Assembly: GCA_019234745.1 (NCBI GenBank)
Contig: JAFAKZ010000306.1
Location: 1 to 5,608 of the forward strand
Direction: 5' to 3'
Origin: Burkholderiales bacterium
GTDB lineage: Bacteria > Pseudomonadota > Gammaproteobacteria > Burkholderiales > Chitinimonadaceae
Length of the DNA stretch: 5,608 nt
Made by a program: the position numbers and the translations under genes. The notes under the pieces were generated by a model. That model was given only the letters and a program-made list of their open reading frames with translations. It did not search any database and was not told where the DNA came from. Below are positions 5,118 through 5,608 of this stretch, one piece after another (position 1 is the first letter of the stretch; every line of letters begins with the position of its first letter).

Positions 5118-5608
5118 ATGCCTGCTTTGCGCAAGGAGTTGTTTCCCTCGGATCAGCTCGCGTTGTCGCGGCTGACGAGCGCAGTATTGATTGCTTTCTC
5201 TTTGGGTGCAGTCAGCCTGGCGGCCCATGCCGAAGGGGAGGGTAACAAGGACGAAAAGATCGAGGTCACCGGTTCTTCGATCAAGCGCATCAATGCGCAG
5301 GAAGCGCTGCCCGTACAGACGCTCAAGCGCGAGGACATCGACAAGTCCGGCGCGACCAGCGCGGCCGAACTGCTGAGCCAGATTTCCTCGAATACGGCCG
5401 CCTTCTCGCAGGGCCTGTCGATCAGCGACGGTGCAACCCAGCACGGCTTTGCCGGCGCCAGCCTGCGCGGCCTGGGCGCCGCCTCTACGCTCGTGCTGCT
5501 CGATGGCCGCCGCCTGGCCAACTATGCCTTTAATGGCGCCGGCGTAGACCTGAGTGCCATTCCAATCTCCGCCATCGACCGTGTGGAAGTGCTAAAGGAT
5601 GGCGCCTC
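5118..5608 (+). CDS. TonB-dependent outer-membrane receptor, N-terminal part (3'-truncated)
   Basis: These are the first 163 residues of an outer-membrane beta-barrel transporter that takes up a large substrate using TonB/ExbBD energy. A signal peptide with a long n-region ends in AHA (36-38). Then comes EKIEVTGSSIKR (46-57), the conserved opening of the plug domain in the oligotrophy-type receptors common in Xanthomonadales, Oxalobacteraceae and sphingomonads. The plug continues with TSAAELLSQI (80-89), SLRGLGAASTLVLLDGRRLA (115-134) and VDLSAIPISAIDRVEVLKDGA (143-163), all classic plug motifs. The barrel, normally 600-800 more residues, lies beyond the window. The start is set by GAGGA at 5106-5110, 7 nt before the ATG. 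An in-frame ATG at 5031 would add 29 residues but has a weaker ribosome site and would bury the signal peptide. The substrate cannot be told from the plug. Confidence 0.93.
   Translation, partial: MPALRKELFPSDQLALSRLTSAVLIAFSLGAVSLAAHAEGEGNKDEKIEVTGSSIKRINAQEALPVQTLKREDIDKSGATSAAELLSQISSNTAAFSQGLSISDGATQHGFAGASLRGLGAASTLVLLDGRRLANYAFNGAGVDLSAIPISAIDRVEVLKDGA

Overview
The window looks like chromosomal DNA from a high-GC Pseudomonadota. The family content fits Burkholderiales (Oxalobacteraceae-like) or Xanthomonadales best: a ~400-residue tryptophanyl-tRNA synthetase with a four-cysteine C-terminal motif, an oligotrophy-type TonB-dependent receptor beginning its plug with a VTGSSIKR-like motif, a DUF3718 protein, and a palindromic repeat built on CCCGCGAAGGCGGG. 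This placement is inference from protein resemblance, not from a search.

Layout. (1) Positions 1-2179 hold a tight plus-strand cluster: the end of a membrane site-2 (M50) protease, trpS, a YciI-family protein and a small Lar-like zinc-ribbon protein. Junctions are +15 bp, +8 bp and +5 bp (with the YciI start placed at the GTG at 1692), so one transcript is likely. (2) Positions 2189-2291 carry two head-to-head hairpin repeats between the convergent Lar-like gene and an Lrp/AsnC-type regulator (2314-2787, minus). (3) Positions 2788-3210 are a gene-free stretch, AT-rich next to the regulator, ending in a TATAAT box for a small exported protein (3211-3504, plus). (4) That gene converges on an exported DUF3718/ankyrin-like protein (3620-4009, minus), and a 14-bp perfect-stem hairpin with T-runs on both sides ends both. 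(5) An ACT-domain protein of the COG3602 type follows (4121-4537, minus), with several palindromes upstream of it. (6) About 0.5 kb without a convincing gene leads to the start of a TonB-dependent outer-membrane receptor (5118 onward, plus) that is cut by the window end.

Functionally the first cluster is housekeeping (tRNA charging, membrane proteolysis) with two small accessory proteins. The rest is a set of single-gene units: a putative amino-acid-responsive regulator, two small secreted proteins, a putative amino-acid-sensing ACT protein and a nutrient receptor. I see no defence island, phage, CRISPR array or transposase. The points most worth a second look are the Cys motif in TrpS that resembles the iron-sulfur site of Thermotoga TrpRS, the atypical metal ligands in the Lar-like protein, the compensatory base changes in the paired repeats, and the palindromes upstream of the DUF3718 and ACT genes.
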